A DNA stretch of 36,054 bases from Oscillospiraceae bacterium (GCA_017516925.1 JAFXAQ010000057.1:1-36054); one strand, 5' to 3'; positions 24,163-32,905 are shown, counted from the stretch's first letter. The notes: generated from the sequence alone by a model not told the origin. Numbers and translations are program-made.

Positions 24163-24265
24163 GCGGCTTATGGTGGGTTACCACCTATATTATAAAGACC
24201 CTGGGTTATTTCCAGTCTATTGATGGGGTTTTCGCGGGGCTATTAACCGAAAAGAGGTAAACACA

Positions 24266-24544
24266 ATGTACGAAGACAAGACTTTAGTTTGCAAAGAGTG
24301 CGGCAACGAATTCGTTTTCACTGCCGGTGAGCAGGAGTTCTACGCAGAGCGTGGCTTCCAGAATGAGCCCCAGCGCTGCAAGGCCTGCCGTGACGCTCGC
24401 AAGAACGCAGCCCGTGGCCCCCGTGAGTTCTTCACCGCTACCTGCGCCCGTTGCGGCGGCGAGGCAAAGGTTCCCTTCGAGCCCAAGTCCGACCGTCCCG
24501 TATACTGCAGCGAGTGCTTCGCTCAGATGCGTGCAGAAGGCTAA
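24266..24544 (+). CDS. Zinc-ribbon protein (CxxC-rich, 92 aa)
   Basis: The small protein has four cysteine pairs: CKEC, CKACR, CARC and CSEC. The first half (DKTLVCKECGNEFVFTAGEQ, FYAERGFQNEPQRCKACR) matches the probable zinc-ribbon domain common in Firmicutes and Chloroflexi; the second half repeats a treble-clef-like CARCGGEAKVPF...VYCSECF, also seen in such proteins. It probably binds two zinc ions. Function is not established; nucleic-acid or protein binding is the usual guess. ATG 24266 follows AGAGGT. It is monocistronic, with its own consensus promoter and terminator, and the strong promoter together with regular codon use suggests high expression. Confidence 0.85.
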   Translation: MYEDKTLVCKECGNEFVFTAGEQEFYAERGFQNEPQRCKACRDARKNAARGPREFFTATCARCGGEAKVPFEPKSDRPVYCSECFAQMRAEG

Positions 24545-24560
24545 TTCAAAAGTCAAACAA

Positions 24561-24592
24561 AAATCCCGCACCGGATGGTGCGGGATTTTTTC
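24561..24592. terminator. Bidirectional terminator between zinc-ribbon gene and hemW
   Basis: AAATCCCGCACC (24561-24572) / GGTGCGGGATTT (24577-24588) with a GGAT loop is followed by T residues on the plus strand to 24591. An A-rich left flank gives the minus strand a U-rich tail for hemW. Confidence 0.93.
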
Positions 24593-24595
24593 GCT

Positions 24596-25768
24596 TTATG
24601 TGCGTTCCTGAATGACTAAAAGGTCAGAAATAATGGTATTGGACACCAAAAATCCCTCCGGGGTCAGGTGCCACCGACCGTCATAGGTCTTCTGCGCCAA
24701 TCCCTGCTGGCGGAATTTTTCCATTGTCTTCTCCAGAGGCGCAAAGGGCAGCAAAAACTGCTTTTCATACTCCTGAGGGTCCACACCGGAGGCTATCCGC
24801 AGCCGGAACATTAGGTATTCACCGGCACGTTCCCGACTGGGTACGTCGTGTACCTCCTGCAAAACCTGTCCGCCACTGAGGATTTGCTCCACATAGGTGT
24901 GCAGGTCCCGGACAATGGTAAATTGCTGACCGGCAAAGTCCGAGCTGGCATTGGGTCCAAAGCCCAAAAATTCACCGCCGGTCCAATATTTCAGGTTATG
25001 CCGGGAGACCTGACCCTTTTTACAGAAATTGGAGATTTCGTACTGGCGGTAACCAAAGCTGCGTAAAATCTGGACAGCGGACAAATACATATCTGCCTGG
25101 GTGTCATCGTCGGCAAGGTCGCAATACTGCTGATATTCATACAGGGGTGTTCCCTCTTCCACCTTCAGCCCATAGCAGCTGATATGCTCCGGGTTCAGCT
25201 GCAAAACATTGCGCAGGGTATTTTCCCAGGCTGTCAGGGTCTGTCCCGGCAAGCCGTACATCAAATCCACAGATACATTCCGGAAGCCCGCCTTGCGGAT
25301 ACGCTTGAAAGCCGCCTCTGCCTGCTCGTAGGTGTGGGGTCTGCCGATTTTCTTGAGAATTTCATCGTTGTCGCACTGGATACCCAGACTCACCCGGTTG
25401 AAGCCCTCGCCCCGCAGCCGCTTGAGCAGCTTATCCGACACAGAATCCGGGTTGGCCTCAAAGGTAATTTCCGCATTCCGGGACACATCAAAGCTTTTCC
25501 GGATTACGCTGAGAATAATTGCCAGCCCCTCTGCGCCAAAGAAGCTTGGGGTTCCGCCCCCAAAGTACACCGTATCCACCAGATACCCCGGGGCCAATGC
25601 CCCCGCCTCCCGGATATGGGTACACACTGCCTCCAGATAGCCGTCCAGCAGCTTATCTGACCGGTCTGTCACCGAGTAAAAGTCGCAGTACTGGCACTTG
25701 CTCCGGCAAAAGGGAACGTGAATATAGATGCCCAAGGGCGTTTTGTGGTTCCGTGTTAAAAAGGGCAT
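24596..25768 (-). CDS. hemW: Radical SAM heme chaperone HemW
   Basis: The 390-aa protein has the radical SAM cluster motif CRSKCQYC (C21, C25, C28) in YIHVPFCRSKCQYCDFYS, then the YFGGGTPS segment and a HemN-type C-terminal domain. The residue after the third cysteine pair is D-F, not the extra cysteine of true coproporphyrinogen dehydrogenase HemN, which supports HemW: a protein that binds heme and delivers it to targets such as respiratory enzymes. Length is typical. ATG 25768 follows TAGGAG. It lies downstream of lepA on the same strand, an arrangement common in Firmicutes, separated by a 95-bp gap that holds three hairpins. Confidence 0.92.
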   Translation of the reverse strand: MPFLTRNHKTPLGIYIHVPFCRSKCQYCDFYSVTDRSDKLLDGYLEAVCTHIREAGALAPGYLVDTVYFGGGTPSFFGAEGLAIILSVIRKSFDVSRNAEITFEANPDSVSDKLLKRLRGEGFNRVSLGIQCDNDEILKKIGRPHTYEQAEAAFKRIRKAGFRNVSVDLMYGLPGQTLTAWENTLRNVLQLNPEHISCYGLKVEEGTPLYEYQQYCDLADDDTQADMYLSAVQILRSFGYRQYEISNFCKKGQVSRHNLKYWTGGEFLGFGPNASSDFAGQQFTIVRDLHTYVEQILSGGQVLQEVHDVPSRERAGEYLMFRLRIASGVDPQEYEKQFLLPFAPLEKTMEKFRQQGLAQKTYDGRWHLTPEGFLVSNTIISDLLVIQERT

Positions 25769-25798
25769 AACAATCTCCTAAGTTTTCTAATCTCGGAA

Positions 25799-25860
25799 GG
25801 AGGGCTCTCCCCCTCCGTCTTCGCCTTGCGGCGAAGCCACCGCCCTCTGACGAGGGCGGT
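25799..25860. repeat. Triple-hairpin intergenic repeat between lepA and hemW
   Basis: Three hairpins stand in a row: GGAGGG / CCCTCC (25799-25816), CTTCGCC / GGCGAAG with TTGC loop (25819-25836) and ACCGCCCTC / GAGGGCGGT with TGAC loop (25839-25860). None is followed by a T run, so transcription from lepA to hemW could continue. The compact multi-hairpin form suggests a mobile palindromic repeat. Confidence 0.7.
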
Positions 25861-25863
25861 TTG

Positions 25864-27672
25864 TTAATCCTCGTCCAGCTTCAGCACTGCCATAAAGGCT
25901 TCCGAAGGAACAGAAACGGTACCAAAGGTACGCATGCGCTTCTTGCCTTCCTTCTGTTTTTCCAAAAGCTTCTTCTTTCGGGTAATATCGCCGCCGTAGC
26001 ACTTGGCAAGCACGTCCTTACGCAGCGCCTTGATGGTTTCCCGGGCGATAATCTTGCCGCCGATGGCTGCCTGCACGGGAATTTCGAACTGCGCCCGGGG
26101 AATATTATCCTTGAGCTTTTCGCAAATCTTCCGGGCTCTGGGATACGCATTATCCGCAAAGAGGATAAAGGACAGGGCATCCACCACATCGCCGTTGAGG
26201 AGAATATCCAGCTTTACCAGACGGCTGGGGCGGTAGCCAATCAGCTCATAGTCCAGCGAGCCGTAGCCCCGGGTTCGGGACTTCAAAGCATCAAAAAAAT
26301 CGTAAATAATTTCATTTAAGGGCATTTCGTAATGCAATTCTACCCGGTTTGCGTCCAGATAGACCATATCCTTAAATTCTCCCCGGCGGGAGGTTGCCAG
26401 GTCCATCATATTGCCCACATAGTCCTGAGGCGCAATGAGGCTGATTTTTACATAGGGCTCCTCTGCCAGCTGAATTTCCATGGGGTCCGGGTAATCCAGC
26501 GGGTTATCCACCATCAGCACGGTGCCGTCATTTTTCGTCACCCGGTACACAACGTTGGGGGCAGTGGTAATCAGGTCCAGATTATATTCCCGTTCCAGCC
26601 GCTCCTGGATGATTTCCATATGCAGAAGTCCCAAAAATCCGCACCGGAAGCCAAAGCCCAGGGCAATAGAGCTTTCCAGCTCATAGGACATGGAGGCATC
26701 GTTCAGCTTCAATTTTTCCAGAGCTTCCCGCAAATCCTGATACTTGGCGCCGTCTGCCGGGTACACACCGGAATAGACCATCGGCTGCACCGGGCGGTAG
26801 CCGGGAAGTACTTCCTTGGCAGGATTTTCCAGGGTTGTGATGGTGTCGCCCACCTGGGTGTCGGCAATGGTTTTAATGGAGGCGGTAATATAGCCTACCT
26901 CACCGGCACCCAGTTCTTCTCTGGGAATCAGACCGTAAGGACTCATTGTGCCAACCTCCACCACCTTATAGATGGCGCCGGTGGACATCATTTTAATATC
27001 CTGACCGGCACGAACAGTTCCGGCTTTGATACGGGTGTAGACCACAACACCCCGGTAGCTGTCATACTGGCTGTCAAAAATCAGCGCCTGCAGGGGTGCC
27101 TCCCGGTCTCCCTCCGGGGCGGGCACATCTTTGACAATCATCTCCAGAACGGAATGGATGTTGATACCGTTTTTGGCGGAGATTTCCGGAGAATCCTCCG
27201 CAGGGATGCCGATGATATCCTCCACCTCCGCTTTGACCTCCTTGGGTCTGGCAGAGGGCAGGTCAATTTTATTGATAACCGGCAGCACCTCCAGCCCTGC
27301 ATCAATGGCAAGGTAGGTGTTGGCAAGGGTCTGGGCTTCCACGCCCTGAGAAGCATCCACCACCAGAATCGCACCCTCGCAGGCAGCCAGGCTGCGGCTG
27401 ACCTCGTAGTTAAAGTCCACGTGACCTGGGGTGTCGATCAGGTTCAGGGCATAGGTTTCCCCATCGTCCGCAGTATAGCTCAGCTGGACAGCGGTGGCCT
27501 TAATGGTAATGCCACGCTCCCGTTCCAGGTCCATGGAATCGAGAATCTGCTGCTCCTTCTGGCGGTTATCCACAGCGTCGCACTCCTCCAGCAGACGGTC
27601 TGCCAGGGTGGACTTGCCGTGGTCAATATGGGCAATAATAGAAAAATTCCGAATTTTAGAAAGCTCTGTCAT
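25864..27672 (-). CDS. lepA: Elongation factor 4 (LepA) GTPase
   Basis: This 602-aa translational GTPase acts on the ribosome, reported to back-translocate or to aid initiation and assembly under stress. The G domain has [14 protein letters not shown] (G1), RGITIKA (G2), DTPGHVDF (G3) and NKIDLP (G4). EF-G-like domains follow, and the LepA-specific C-terminus is present: [19 protein letters not shown] with the basic [16 protein letters not shown] run and [13 protein letters not shown]. Length is typical. ATG 27672 follows GAGGTG. It is first in the lepA-hemW unit and diverges from sigA. Confidence 0.97.
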   Translation of the reverse strand: MTELSKIRNFSIIAHIDHGKSTLADRLLEECDAVDNRQKEQQILDSMDLERERGITIKATAVQLSYTADDGETYALNLIDTPGHVDFNYEVSRSLAACEGAILVVDASQGVEAQTLANTYLAIDAGLEVLPVINKIDLPSARPKEVKAEVEDIIGIPAEDSPEISAKNGINIHSVLEMIVKDVPAPEGDREAPLQALIFDSQYDSYRGVVVYTRIKAGTVRAGQDIKMMSTGAIYKVVEVGTMSPYGLIPREELGAGEVGYITASIKTIADTQVGDTITTLENPAKEVLPGYRPVQPMVYSGVYPADGAKYQDLREALEKLKLNDASMSYELESSIALGFGFRCGFLGLLHMEIIQERLEREYNLDLITTAPNVVYRVTKNDGTVLMVDNPLDYPDPMEIQLAEEPYVKISLIAPQDYVGNMMDLATSRRGEFKDMVYLDANRVELHYEMPLNEIIYDFFDALKSRTRGYGSLDYELIGYRPSRLVKLDILLNGDVVDALSFILFADNAYPRARKICEKLKDNIPRAQFEIPVQAAIGGKIIARETIKALRKDVLAKCYGGDITRKKKLLEKQKEGKKRMRTFGTVSVPSEAFMAVLKLDED

Positions 27673-27698
27673 AATGGCACCTCACAATTTGTACCTAA

Positions 27699-27727
27699 AT
27701 TATAACGAATTTCCGGACAAAAGGCAA
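27699..27727 (-). promoter_or_regulatory. Promoter of lepA-hemW
   Basis: Minus-strand TTGCCT (27727-27722), 17-nt spacer, TATAAT (27704-27699), 27 nt from the lepA start. Confidence 0.82.
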
Positions 27728-27821
27728 CTGTATGTTTTTCGTTTTTTTAGGGCATACTGTGCTTTGTACCGACAAAAACCGCCGAAAGATTCTTTTTTTG
27801 AAAATTTTTTCGTAAAAACCC

Positions 27822-27850
27822 TTGTCAAATTTCCGCTTTTGGGCTATATT
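27822..27850 (+). promoter_or_regulatory. Promoter of the primary sigma factor gene
   Basis: TTGTCA (27822-27827), 17-nt spacer, TATATT (27845-27850), 34 nt before the sigA start. The gap to the lepA promoter is AT-rich with nothing further recognised. Confidence 0.82.
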
Positions 27851-27884
27851 CTAACGGCAAACCAAAGAATTAGAGGGAATGTTT

Positions 27885-29039
27885 ATGAGTACAACAAAAA
27901 AATCCGGAAAAGCTCCGGAGGATTTACAGAGCGTTCTGCAGGCCCTGATTGCCCAGGGACGGAAGGACGGTATGATTAAAGCCTCCGAGTTGAACGCACA
28001 GCTGGAAAAGCTGGATTTGAGCCCGGAAAAAATTGAAGAGATTTATGACCGCTTTGAGGCGATGAACATTCAGGTGGTCAGTAATGACCTGGACCTGGAT
28101 TTGGGTGACGACCTGGATGGTGATCTGGGTGACGTGCTGGACGACGATATCGACCTGTCCGGTATGGACGAGGAAGATTTGGTGGACCCGGTGGATTTGG
28201 CTGCCGAGTACAATCTGGACGACCCGGTGCGTATGTACCTGAAGGAAATCGGTCAGATTAAGCTGCTGTCTGCCGAGGAAGAAGTGGAGCTTGCCAAAGC
28301 CGTTTCCGAGGGCGACCAGGCGGCCAAAAACAAGCTGACGGAGGCAAACCTGCGTCTGGTTGTTTCCATTGCCAAGAAATACTCCGGACGTGGCCTGCAC
28401 ATTCTGGACCTGATTCAAGAGGGTAACACCGGTCTTATCCGCGCTGTCGACAAGTTCGACTGGACAAAGGGAAATAAATTCTCTACATATGCTACCTGGT
28501 GGATCCGGCAGGCCATTACCCGTGCCATTGCCGATCAGGCACGAACCATTCGTGTGCCGGTGCATATGGTGGAGGTCATCAACAAAGCTACCCGATGCAA
28601 CCGGAAGCTGGTGCAGGAATTGGGTCGTGAGCCCACGGTGGAGGAAATCGCCGCCGAGCTGAACCTGCCTGTGGAAAAGATCATCGAGGCAAACCGCACC
28701 GCTGCCGACACCCTGTCTCTGGATACCCCTGTGGGTGATGAGGAAGATACCTCCATCGGCTCCTTCGTGGAGGACGAGCGCACCCCCGGTCCGGCGGATG
28801 CCACCTCCAATGCGATGCTGGCAGAGGCGCTGAAGGAAATTCTGGACACCCTGGCCGACAGAGAGGCCGATGTTCTGCGTATGCGCTTCGGTATGCACGA
28901 CGGCAGAACCCACACCCTGGAAGAAGTAGGTCAGATTTTCGGTGTCACCCGTGAGCGTATCCGTCAGATTGAAAACAAGGCGATTCGCAAGCTCCGCCAC
29001 CCCAGCCGCGCCAAGAGAATTAAGGACTTTTACTGCTAA
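27885..29039 (+). CDS. sigA: RNA polymerase primary sigma factor (SigA/RpoD)
   Basis: This 384-aa housekeeping sigma factor has region 1.1 at about residues 10-65, then a short acidic Asp-rich linker. Region 1.2 and 2 follow: [43 protein letters not shown] and the -10-binding [12 protein letters not shown]. Region 3 is next, and region 4 has the -35 helix-turn-helix [20 protein letters not shown] and the final [15 protein letters not shown] 27885 has AGAGGG 7 nt upstream; an ATG at 27879 is too close to that site. In many Firmicutes the gene follows dnaG, which is not present here. All promoters described in this window fit its specificity. Confidence 0.96.
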   Translation: MSTTKKSGKAPEDLQSVLQALIAQGRKDGMIKASELNAQLEKLDLSPEKIEEIYDRFEAMNIQVVSNDLDLDLGDDLDGDLGDVLDDDIDLSGMDEEDLVDPVDLAAEYNLDDPVRMYLKEIGQIKLLSAEEEVELAKAVSEGDQAAKNKLTEANLRLVVSIAKKYSGRGLHILDLIQEGNTGLIRAVDKFDWTKGNKFSTYATWWIRQAITRAIADQARTIRVPVHMVEVINKATRCNRKLVQELGREPTVEEIAAELNLPVEKIIEANRTAADTLSLDTPVGDEEDTSIGSFVEDERTPGPADATSNAMLAEALKEILDTLADREADVLRMRFGMHDGRTHTLEEVGQIFGVTRERIRQIENKAIRKLRHPSRAKRIKDFYC

Positions 29040-29053
29040 TTGAGGTTCTGCTT

Positions 29054-29986
29054 ATGAAAAAAGTATTTTGCATTTTACTGATGACGCTTCTGTTCCCTTC
29101 CCTTCTAGTTGCCTGCGGCACAGAAGCCTCTCCGGACACCACCCCGGAAACAACCCAGCCTGTGCCTACTATGGATGCCACTGCGCCCTTAAGTGACGGA
29201 AAAACCTTAAAGGTGCTCGCCGTAGGCAACAGCTTCTCCGACAATACCACCGATTATCTGTATGACATTGCCACCGCTGAGGGAATGACCGATGTCGTAA
29301 TTGGCAGATTGTATATCAGCGGCTGCACGGTTGCGATGCATCTGGAAAACGCCCAGTCCAACGCTCCTGCCTACGAGTATTCCAAAAACACAAGCGGACA
29401 CTGGAAATCTATTCAGTCCGCCACCCTGGAGTATGCGCTGAAGGATGAGCCCTGGGATATTATCACCGTACAGCAAGGAAGCAGTCCTTCCGGTATTGTA
29501 GAAACCTATTCCGGCTTGCGCGACTTGGTTCGCTATATCAATGATAAAAAATCAAACCCCAACGCTCGATTGGTGTGGCATATGACTTGGGCTTACCAAG
29601 TGGGCAGCACCAACACAGCCTTTTCCAAATACAACAATGACCAGATGACAATGTATACTGCCATCTGCAATGCCGTCCAGGAGGCTGTTTTGCCGACAAA
29701 GGCGTTTCATAGCATAATTCCCACCGGAACGGCTATTCAAAATGCCCGCACCAGCAGTCTGGGAGATAATTTAACCCGGGATACATACCATCTCAACGAT
29801 CTCGGCAAAGTCATCGGCGCGTATACCTGGTATGCCGCCTTCATTGGAAAGCCGCTGGAGGCAATCCATATCGATTCTATCGCAAACCAGATATCTCTCA
29901 CAGACACGGATAAGGCAATTATCATAGAGTCTGTGAATCACGCAATCAGCAATCCCTATTCCGTCACCCAATCTGCAAACACATAA
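29054..29986 (+). CDS. DUF4886 SGNH-hydrolase-like lipoprotein
   Basis: The 310-aa product has a lipoprotein signal peptide with lipobox LVAC (lipidated C21), then a Thr/Pro-rich linker of some 25 residues. The catalytic-type domain begins VLAVGNSFSDN, with the putative nucleophile S60 in GNSFS, and later has VQQGSS, HMTWAYQ and the D243/H246 pair in RDTYHLNDLGK, which is the DUF4886 version of the SGNH catalytic Asp-His. It is expected to be an exported esterase or acetyl hydrolase; the substrate is unknown. ATG 29054 follows GAGG. It starts 14 nt after the sigA stop with no terminator between, so the two should share a transcript. Confidence 0.87.
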   Translation: MKKVFCILLMTLLFPSLLVACGTEASPDTTPETTQPVPTMDATAPLSDGKTLKVLAVGNSFSDNTTDYLYDIATAEGMTDVVIGRLYISGCTVAMHLENAQSNAPAYEYSKNTSGHWKSIQSATLEYALKDEPWDIITVQQGSSPSGIVETYSGLRDLVRYINDKKSNPNARLVWHMTWAYQVGSTNTAFSKYNNDQMTMYTAICNAVQEAVLPTKAFHSIIPTGTAIQNARTSSLGDNLTRDTYHLNDLGKVIGAYTWYAAFIGKPLEAIHIDSIANQISLTDTDKAIIIESVNHAISNPYSVTQSANT

Positions 29987-29987
29987 G

Positions 29988-30032
29988 AAACCGCCGCAAG
30001 GAAATTCCAAAGAATTCCTTGTGGCGGTTTTT
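29988..30032. terminator. Bidirectional terminator between convergent operons
   Basis: AAACCGCCGCAAGGAA and TTCCTTGTGGCGGTTT pair with one G-U wobble, giving a long stem closed by a short AT-rich loop, followed by TT on the plus strand and an A-rich left arm for the opposite strand. It ends the sigA unit and the hisS unit. Confidence 0.92.
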
Positions 30033-30033
30033 G

Positions 30034-30309
30034 TTATTTGAAGGTGTAGCCAGTACCCAGCAGGCGGGTCAGGGCGGTATTGGCTTCTTCGTCGGTAAAG
30101 AGCGCTGTGTAGGCTTTTTTTACCGCCAGAGCTTCCAGGGACAGGTCCAGTCTGCCCTTGTCTGCAAGCTGGAAAAAGCCGTCGCTTTCCCGGTGTCCGG
30201 ACAAGACCCGATGGGCAGCAGCCATATCCGCCACAGGGCGGATGCGCACGCCCAGCTGCTGGGCTTTTTCCCGACTTGTCGCAATCTCTGCCAAAAACTT
30301 TTCTTCCAT
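30034..30309 (-). CDS. Hypothetical protein, 91 aa, downstream of hisS
   Basis: I do not recognise a family. The protein is soluble, without a signal peptide or membrane segment, and is rich in Ala, Leu and Glu, suggesting mainly helical structure. Two stretches look ordered: KFLAEIATSREKAQQLGVRIRPV at the N-terminus and ALFTDEEANTALTRLLGTGY near the end. ATG 30309 follows GGAG, one base after the hisS stop, so it is tightly coupled to hisS. Its position between hisS and the terminator makes it the last gene of the minD-mgsA-hisS unit. Confidence 0.7.
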   Translation of the reverse strand: MEEKFLAEIATSREKAQQLGVRIRPVADMAAAHRVLSGHRESDGFFQLADKGRLDLSLEALAVKKAYTALFTDEEANTALTRLLGTGYTFK

Positions 30310-30310
30310 A

Positions 30311-31663
30311 TTACTCCAAAATCAGCGGTCCGTTATTGTCCGCCAAGCCCTTGGTAATATGTGCGGCAGCTTCTGCCGGAGTCAGCTTCACCTGCTCACC
30401 GGAGCGCATATCCTTCACGGAGCACTTGCCCTCGGCAATTTCGTCCTCGCCCAGCAGTACCGCATAGGGAACCCCCAGCTTATCGGCATAGCTCATCTTC
30501 TGCTTGAACTTCTTCTGTTCTGCGTAAAGCTGCACCCGAATGCCTGCGCTGCGCAGCTGCTCCGCCAAGGCAACGGCAGGGGCAGGGTCCTCTGTCATGG
30601 GCAAAATCAAAGCGTCCGCCGGGGCGCTGGGCAGTTCGGGGTTCAACAGTCCCTGCTCATCCAGCACGTAGAACAGCCGGGTCAAGCCGATGGAAATACC
30701 CACACCGGGCAGCGGCTTATCAATGTAGTACTCCGCCAAATTATCGTACCGACCGCCGGAGCAGACAGAGCCGATTTGGGGATGGTCCAGAAGGGTGGTT
30801 TCATACACGGTGCCGGTGTAGTAGTCCAGACCTCTTGCAATGGTCAGGTCCACTGCAAAATTCTCCTCAGGAACGCCAAAGGCAGCCAAATTGGCGGTGA
30901 CGGTTTTCAGCTCGGTAAGACCCAAATCGAAAATTTCGTTTCGTCCGGTGTAGCCCTCCAAGGCCGCCAACACTTCTGCATTGGTACCGGAAATGGCAAT
31001 AAACTTCAAAATTTCATCGGCTTGCTCCCCGGTCAGGGCGCAATCGTCCATCAAAATCGTGCGAACCTTATCTGCGCCGATTTTATCCAGCTTGTCCACG
31101 GTGCGCATAATCTCACCGCTTTTTTCGGTCAGCCCCAGCATCCCGTAAAAGCCGTTGAGAATTTTCCGGTTATTCACCCGGATTTGGAACCGGGTCAAAC
31201 CAAAGCCCCGGAACACCCGGTAAATAATCGCCGGAATTTCCGCCTCGTTGAGCACATCCAGCTTGCCGTCACCGATAATATCGATGTCCGCCTGATAAAA
31301 TTCCCGGAACCGACCTCTCTGGGCACGCTCCCCCCGGTAAACCTTGCTGATTTGATACCGGCGGAAGGGAAATGCCAGCTCGTTATAGTGCAACGCCACA
31401 TATTTGGCAAGGGGCACAGTCAGGTCAAAGCGCAGCGCCAAATCACTGTCACCCTTCTGGAACCGATAAATCTGCTTTTCCGTTTCCCCGCCGCCCTTTG
31501 CCAGCAAAATCTGGGCATCTTCAATGGCAGGGGTATCTAAAGGCGCAAAGCCATACAGGCTGTAGGTATTGCGCAGAACTTCCATCATTTTTTCCAGCTT
31601 CTGCTGCTTTTGGGGAAGCAGCTCCATAAAGCCGGAGAGGGTGCGGGGTTTGATTCTTTCCAT
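30311..31663 (-). CDS. hisS: Histidine-tRNA ligase
   Basis: This 450-aa class II aminoacyl-tRNA synthetase charges tRNA-His in the cytoplasm. Motif 1 is in SGFMELLPQKQQK with the following helix, motif 2 in ISKVYRGERAQRGRFREFYQ, the histidine-specific loop in ARGLDYYTG, and motif 3 in GVGISIGLTRL. The C-terminal anticodon-binding domain begins around ADALILPM and includes QLYAEQKKFKQKMSYADKLG. Length is slightly above the usual 420-430 aa. ATG 31663 has a GGAAGG-type site upstream. It is unusual to find hisS behind minD and an MgsA-like gene; hisS is often next to aspS. Confidence 0.95.
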   Translation of the reverse strand: MERIKPRTLSGFMELLPQKQQKLEKMMEVLRNTYSLYGFAPLDTPAIEDAQILLAKGGGETEKQIYRFQKGDSDLALRFDLTVPLAKYVALHYNELAFPFRRYQISKVYRGERAQRGRFREFYQADIDIIGDGKLDVLNEAEIPAIIYRVFRGFGLTRFQIRVNNRKILNGFYGMLGLTEKSGEIMRTVDKLDKIGADKVRTILMDDCALTGEQADEILKFIAISGTNAEVLAALEGYTGRNEIFDLGLTELKTVTANLAAFGVPEENFAVDLTIARGLDYYTGTVYETTLLDHPQIGSVCSGGRYDNLAEYYIDKPLPGVGISIGLTRLFYVLDEQGLLNPELPSAPADALILPMTEDPAPAVALAEQLRSAGIRVQLYAEQKKFKQKMSYADKLGVPYAVLLGEDEIAEGKCSVKDMRSGEQVKLTPAEAAAHITKGLADNNGPLILE

Positions 31664-31684
31664 ATTTCTTTTCCTTCCAATCCA

Positions 31685-32086
31685 TTACTTGCGCATCATT
31701 TCGCGCCAATCCAAATCGCCTCTTTGCAGACCCATAATGGCGATTTCCGCGCTGGCCAGATTGGTGGCAATGGGTACATTCTGCTTGTCGCAGTAGCGAA
31801 TGGTTTCCAAAAGCTGGCTGTCCTCCCAGGCATCCACAGAGTTGGGGTCATTGAACAGCAGCACCAGGTCAATTTCGTTATAGGCGATCCGGGCATTGAT
31901 TTGCTGGTGACCACCCTGCTTATGAGAAAGCAGCAGCGTCACAGGCAGACCGGCATTGTCCGCAATCAGCCGACCTGTGGTTGCAGTGGCATACAAATTG
32001 TGCTTCATCAAAATGCTTTTGTAGGCGGTACAGAATTGCACCATCAGTTCTTTTTTCTTATCGTGCGCCAAAAATGCAATATTCAC
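31685..32086 (-). CDS. mgsA: Methylglyoxal synthase-like protein with altered catalytic positions
   Basis: The 133-aa protein has the methylglyoxal synthase fold signature: AHDKKKELMVQF at the start, YATATTGRLI (phosphate-loop type), then SHKQGGHQQINARI, DLVLLFNDP and PIATNLASAEI. True enzymes convert dihydroxyacetone phosphate to methylglyoxal and phosphate, using an Asp in the GGDQQ motif (Asp71 in E. coli) and a PHxPD motif. Here the Asp is His60 (codon CAC), the preceding SGP is SHK, and the PHxPD motif is replaced by AWEDSQ. It may not make methylglyoxal. The start is GTG 32086 behind AGGAGAG. Genes: minD upstream by 14 nt, hisS downstream by 21 nt. Confidence 0.8.
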   Translation of the reverse strand: MNIAFLAHDKKKELMVQFCTAYKSILMKHNLYATATTGRLIADNAGLPVTLLLSHKQGGHQQINARIAYNEIDLVLLFNDPNSVDAWEDSQLLETIRYCDKQNVPIATNLASAEIAIMGLQRGDLDWREMMRK

Positions 32087-32100
32087 TACGCTCTCTCCTT

Positions 32101-32844
32101 CTATTTAATCACTTTCAACACCGGAACAAAGTGTCCCTCTATCCGTTTTGCAATTCGCCGGCAGGCTGCGGCAGCGCCTTTTTTGCCGTAACCCAGCAGC
32201 GGCTGGTGGAAGGCTGCCGCCAGCACCACCTGCTCATCCTCCGGAACAAGCCCCAGCAGGGGAAGTCCCGCCTCGTCCATAATATCGTCTACCGTAAGAT
32301 TTAAGGCTGCTGCCATCTTTTTGCTGATACGGTTGACTATCAGCCGGATGTTCTTCTTTCCCATCTGCTCCAGCACCTGCGCCGCCTGTCTGGCATCCCG
32401 AATAGAAGCCGGGTCGGGTCCTGTGACCAGAATAATTCTGTCGGCAGCTTTTGCAGCCAGACGAAAGCCTGCCTCAATGCCAGCAGGGGCATCCAACAGT
32501 ATATAGTTGAATTTCTTCCGGGCTTTATTCAGCATCCGGGCAAATTCCAGCGGGTCAATGTCTCCGGCAGGGCAATTCATCGGGGCAGTCAGAAACTGCA
32601 AATTGGGGTACACCGGATGATGACTTGCCATCGACACGTCATAATCCCCCCGGCACACATCCAGAAAGGAGATGGCGCCCAGCTCCGAAATACCCAAGGC
32701 AATGTCCAGATTGCGCAGACCGATATCACAATCCACACACAGCACCTTGTTCCCCATTTGGGACAGTGCGGTGGCGATACCTGCGCAGACAGAGGTTTTG
32801 CCCGTTCCGCCCTTTCCGGACAGCACGGCAATCAGTTCGCCCAT
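32101..32844 (-). CDS. minD: MinD-family septum-site ATPase
   Basis: This 247-aa ParA/MinD ATPase has the deviant Walker A SGKGGTGKTS, then VDCDIGLRNLD and the Walker B-type LLDAPAG, and a basic amphipathic C-terminal segment (RRIAKRIEGHFVPVLKVIK) that fits a membrane-targeting sequence. MinD works with MinC, and often MinE, to keep division away from cell poles. No minC or minE is visible in the window. The ATG 32844 follows GGAGG. It is first in a minus-strand unit followed by the MgsA-like gene; the pair minD-mgsA with rodA occurs in Clostridia. FlhG or Soj/ParA-like roles are possible alternatives, but the C-terminus favours MinD. Confidence 0.85.
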   Translation of the reverse strand: MGELIAVLSGKGGTGKTSVCAGIATALSQMGNKVLCVDCDIGLRNLDIALGISELGAISFLDVCRGDYDVSMASHHPVYPNLQFLTAPMNCPAGDIDPLEFARMLNKARKKFNYILLDAPAGIEAGFRLAAKAADRIILVTGPDPASIRDARQAAQVLEQMGKKNIRLIVNRISKKMAAALNLTVDDIMDEAGLPLLGLVPEDEQVVLAAAFHQPLLGYGKKGAAAACRRIAKRIEGHFVPVLKVIK

Positions 32845-32876
32845 TCCATCGCCTCCTAACCCAGTATCGTACCTGT

Positions 32877-32905
32877 ATTATAATGGCAAAACGCACAAAA
32901 AGCAA
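32877..32905 (-). promoter_or_regulatory. Promoter of the minD-mgsA-hisS unit
   Basis: Minus-strand TTGCTT (32905-32900), 17-nt spacer, TATAAT (32882-32877), 33 nt from the minD start. Confidence 0.8.

Noticed and set aside
27924-29000. 358-codon frame antisense to sigA
   Set aside because: It is fully inside sigA, which has all sigma-factor motifs; the frame is a composition shadow.
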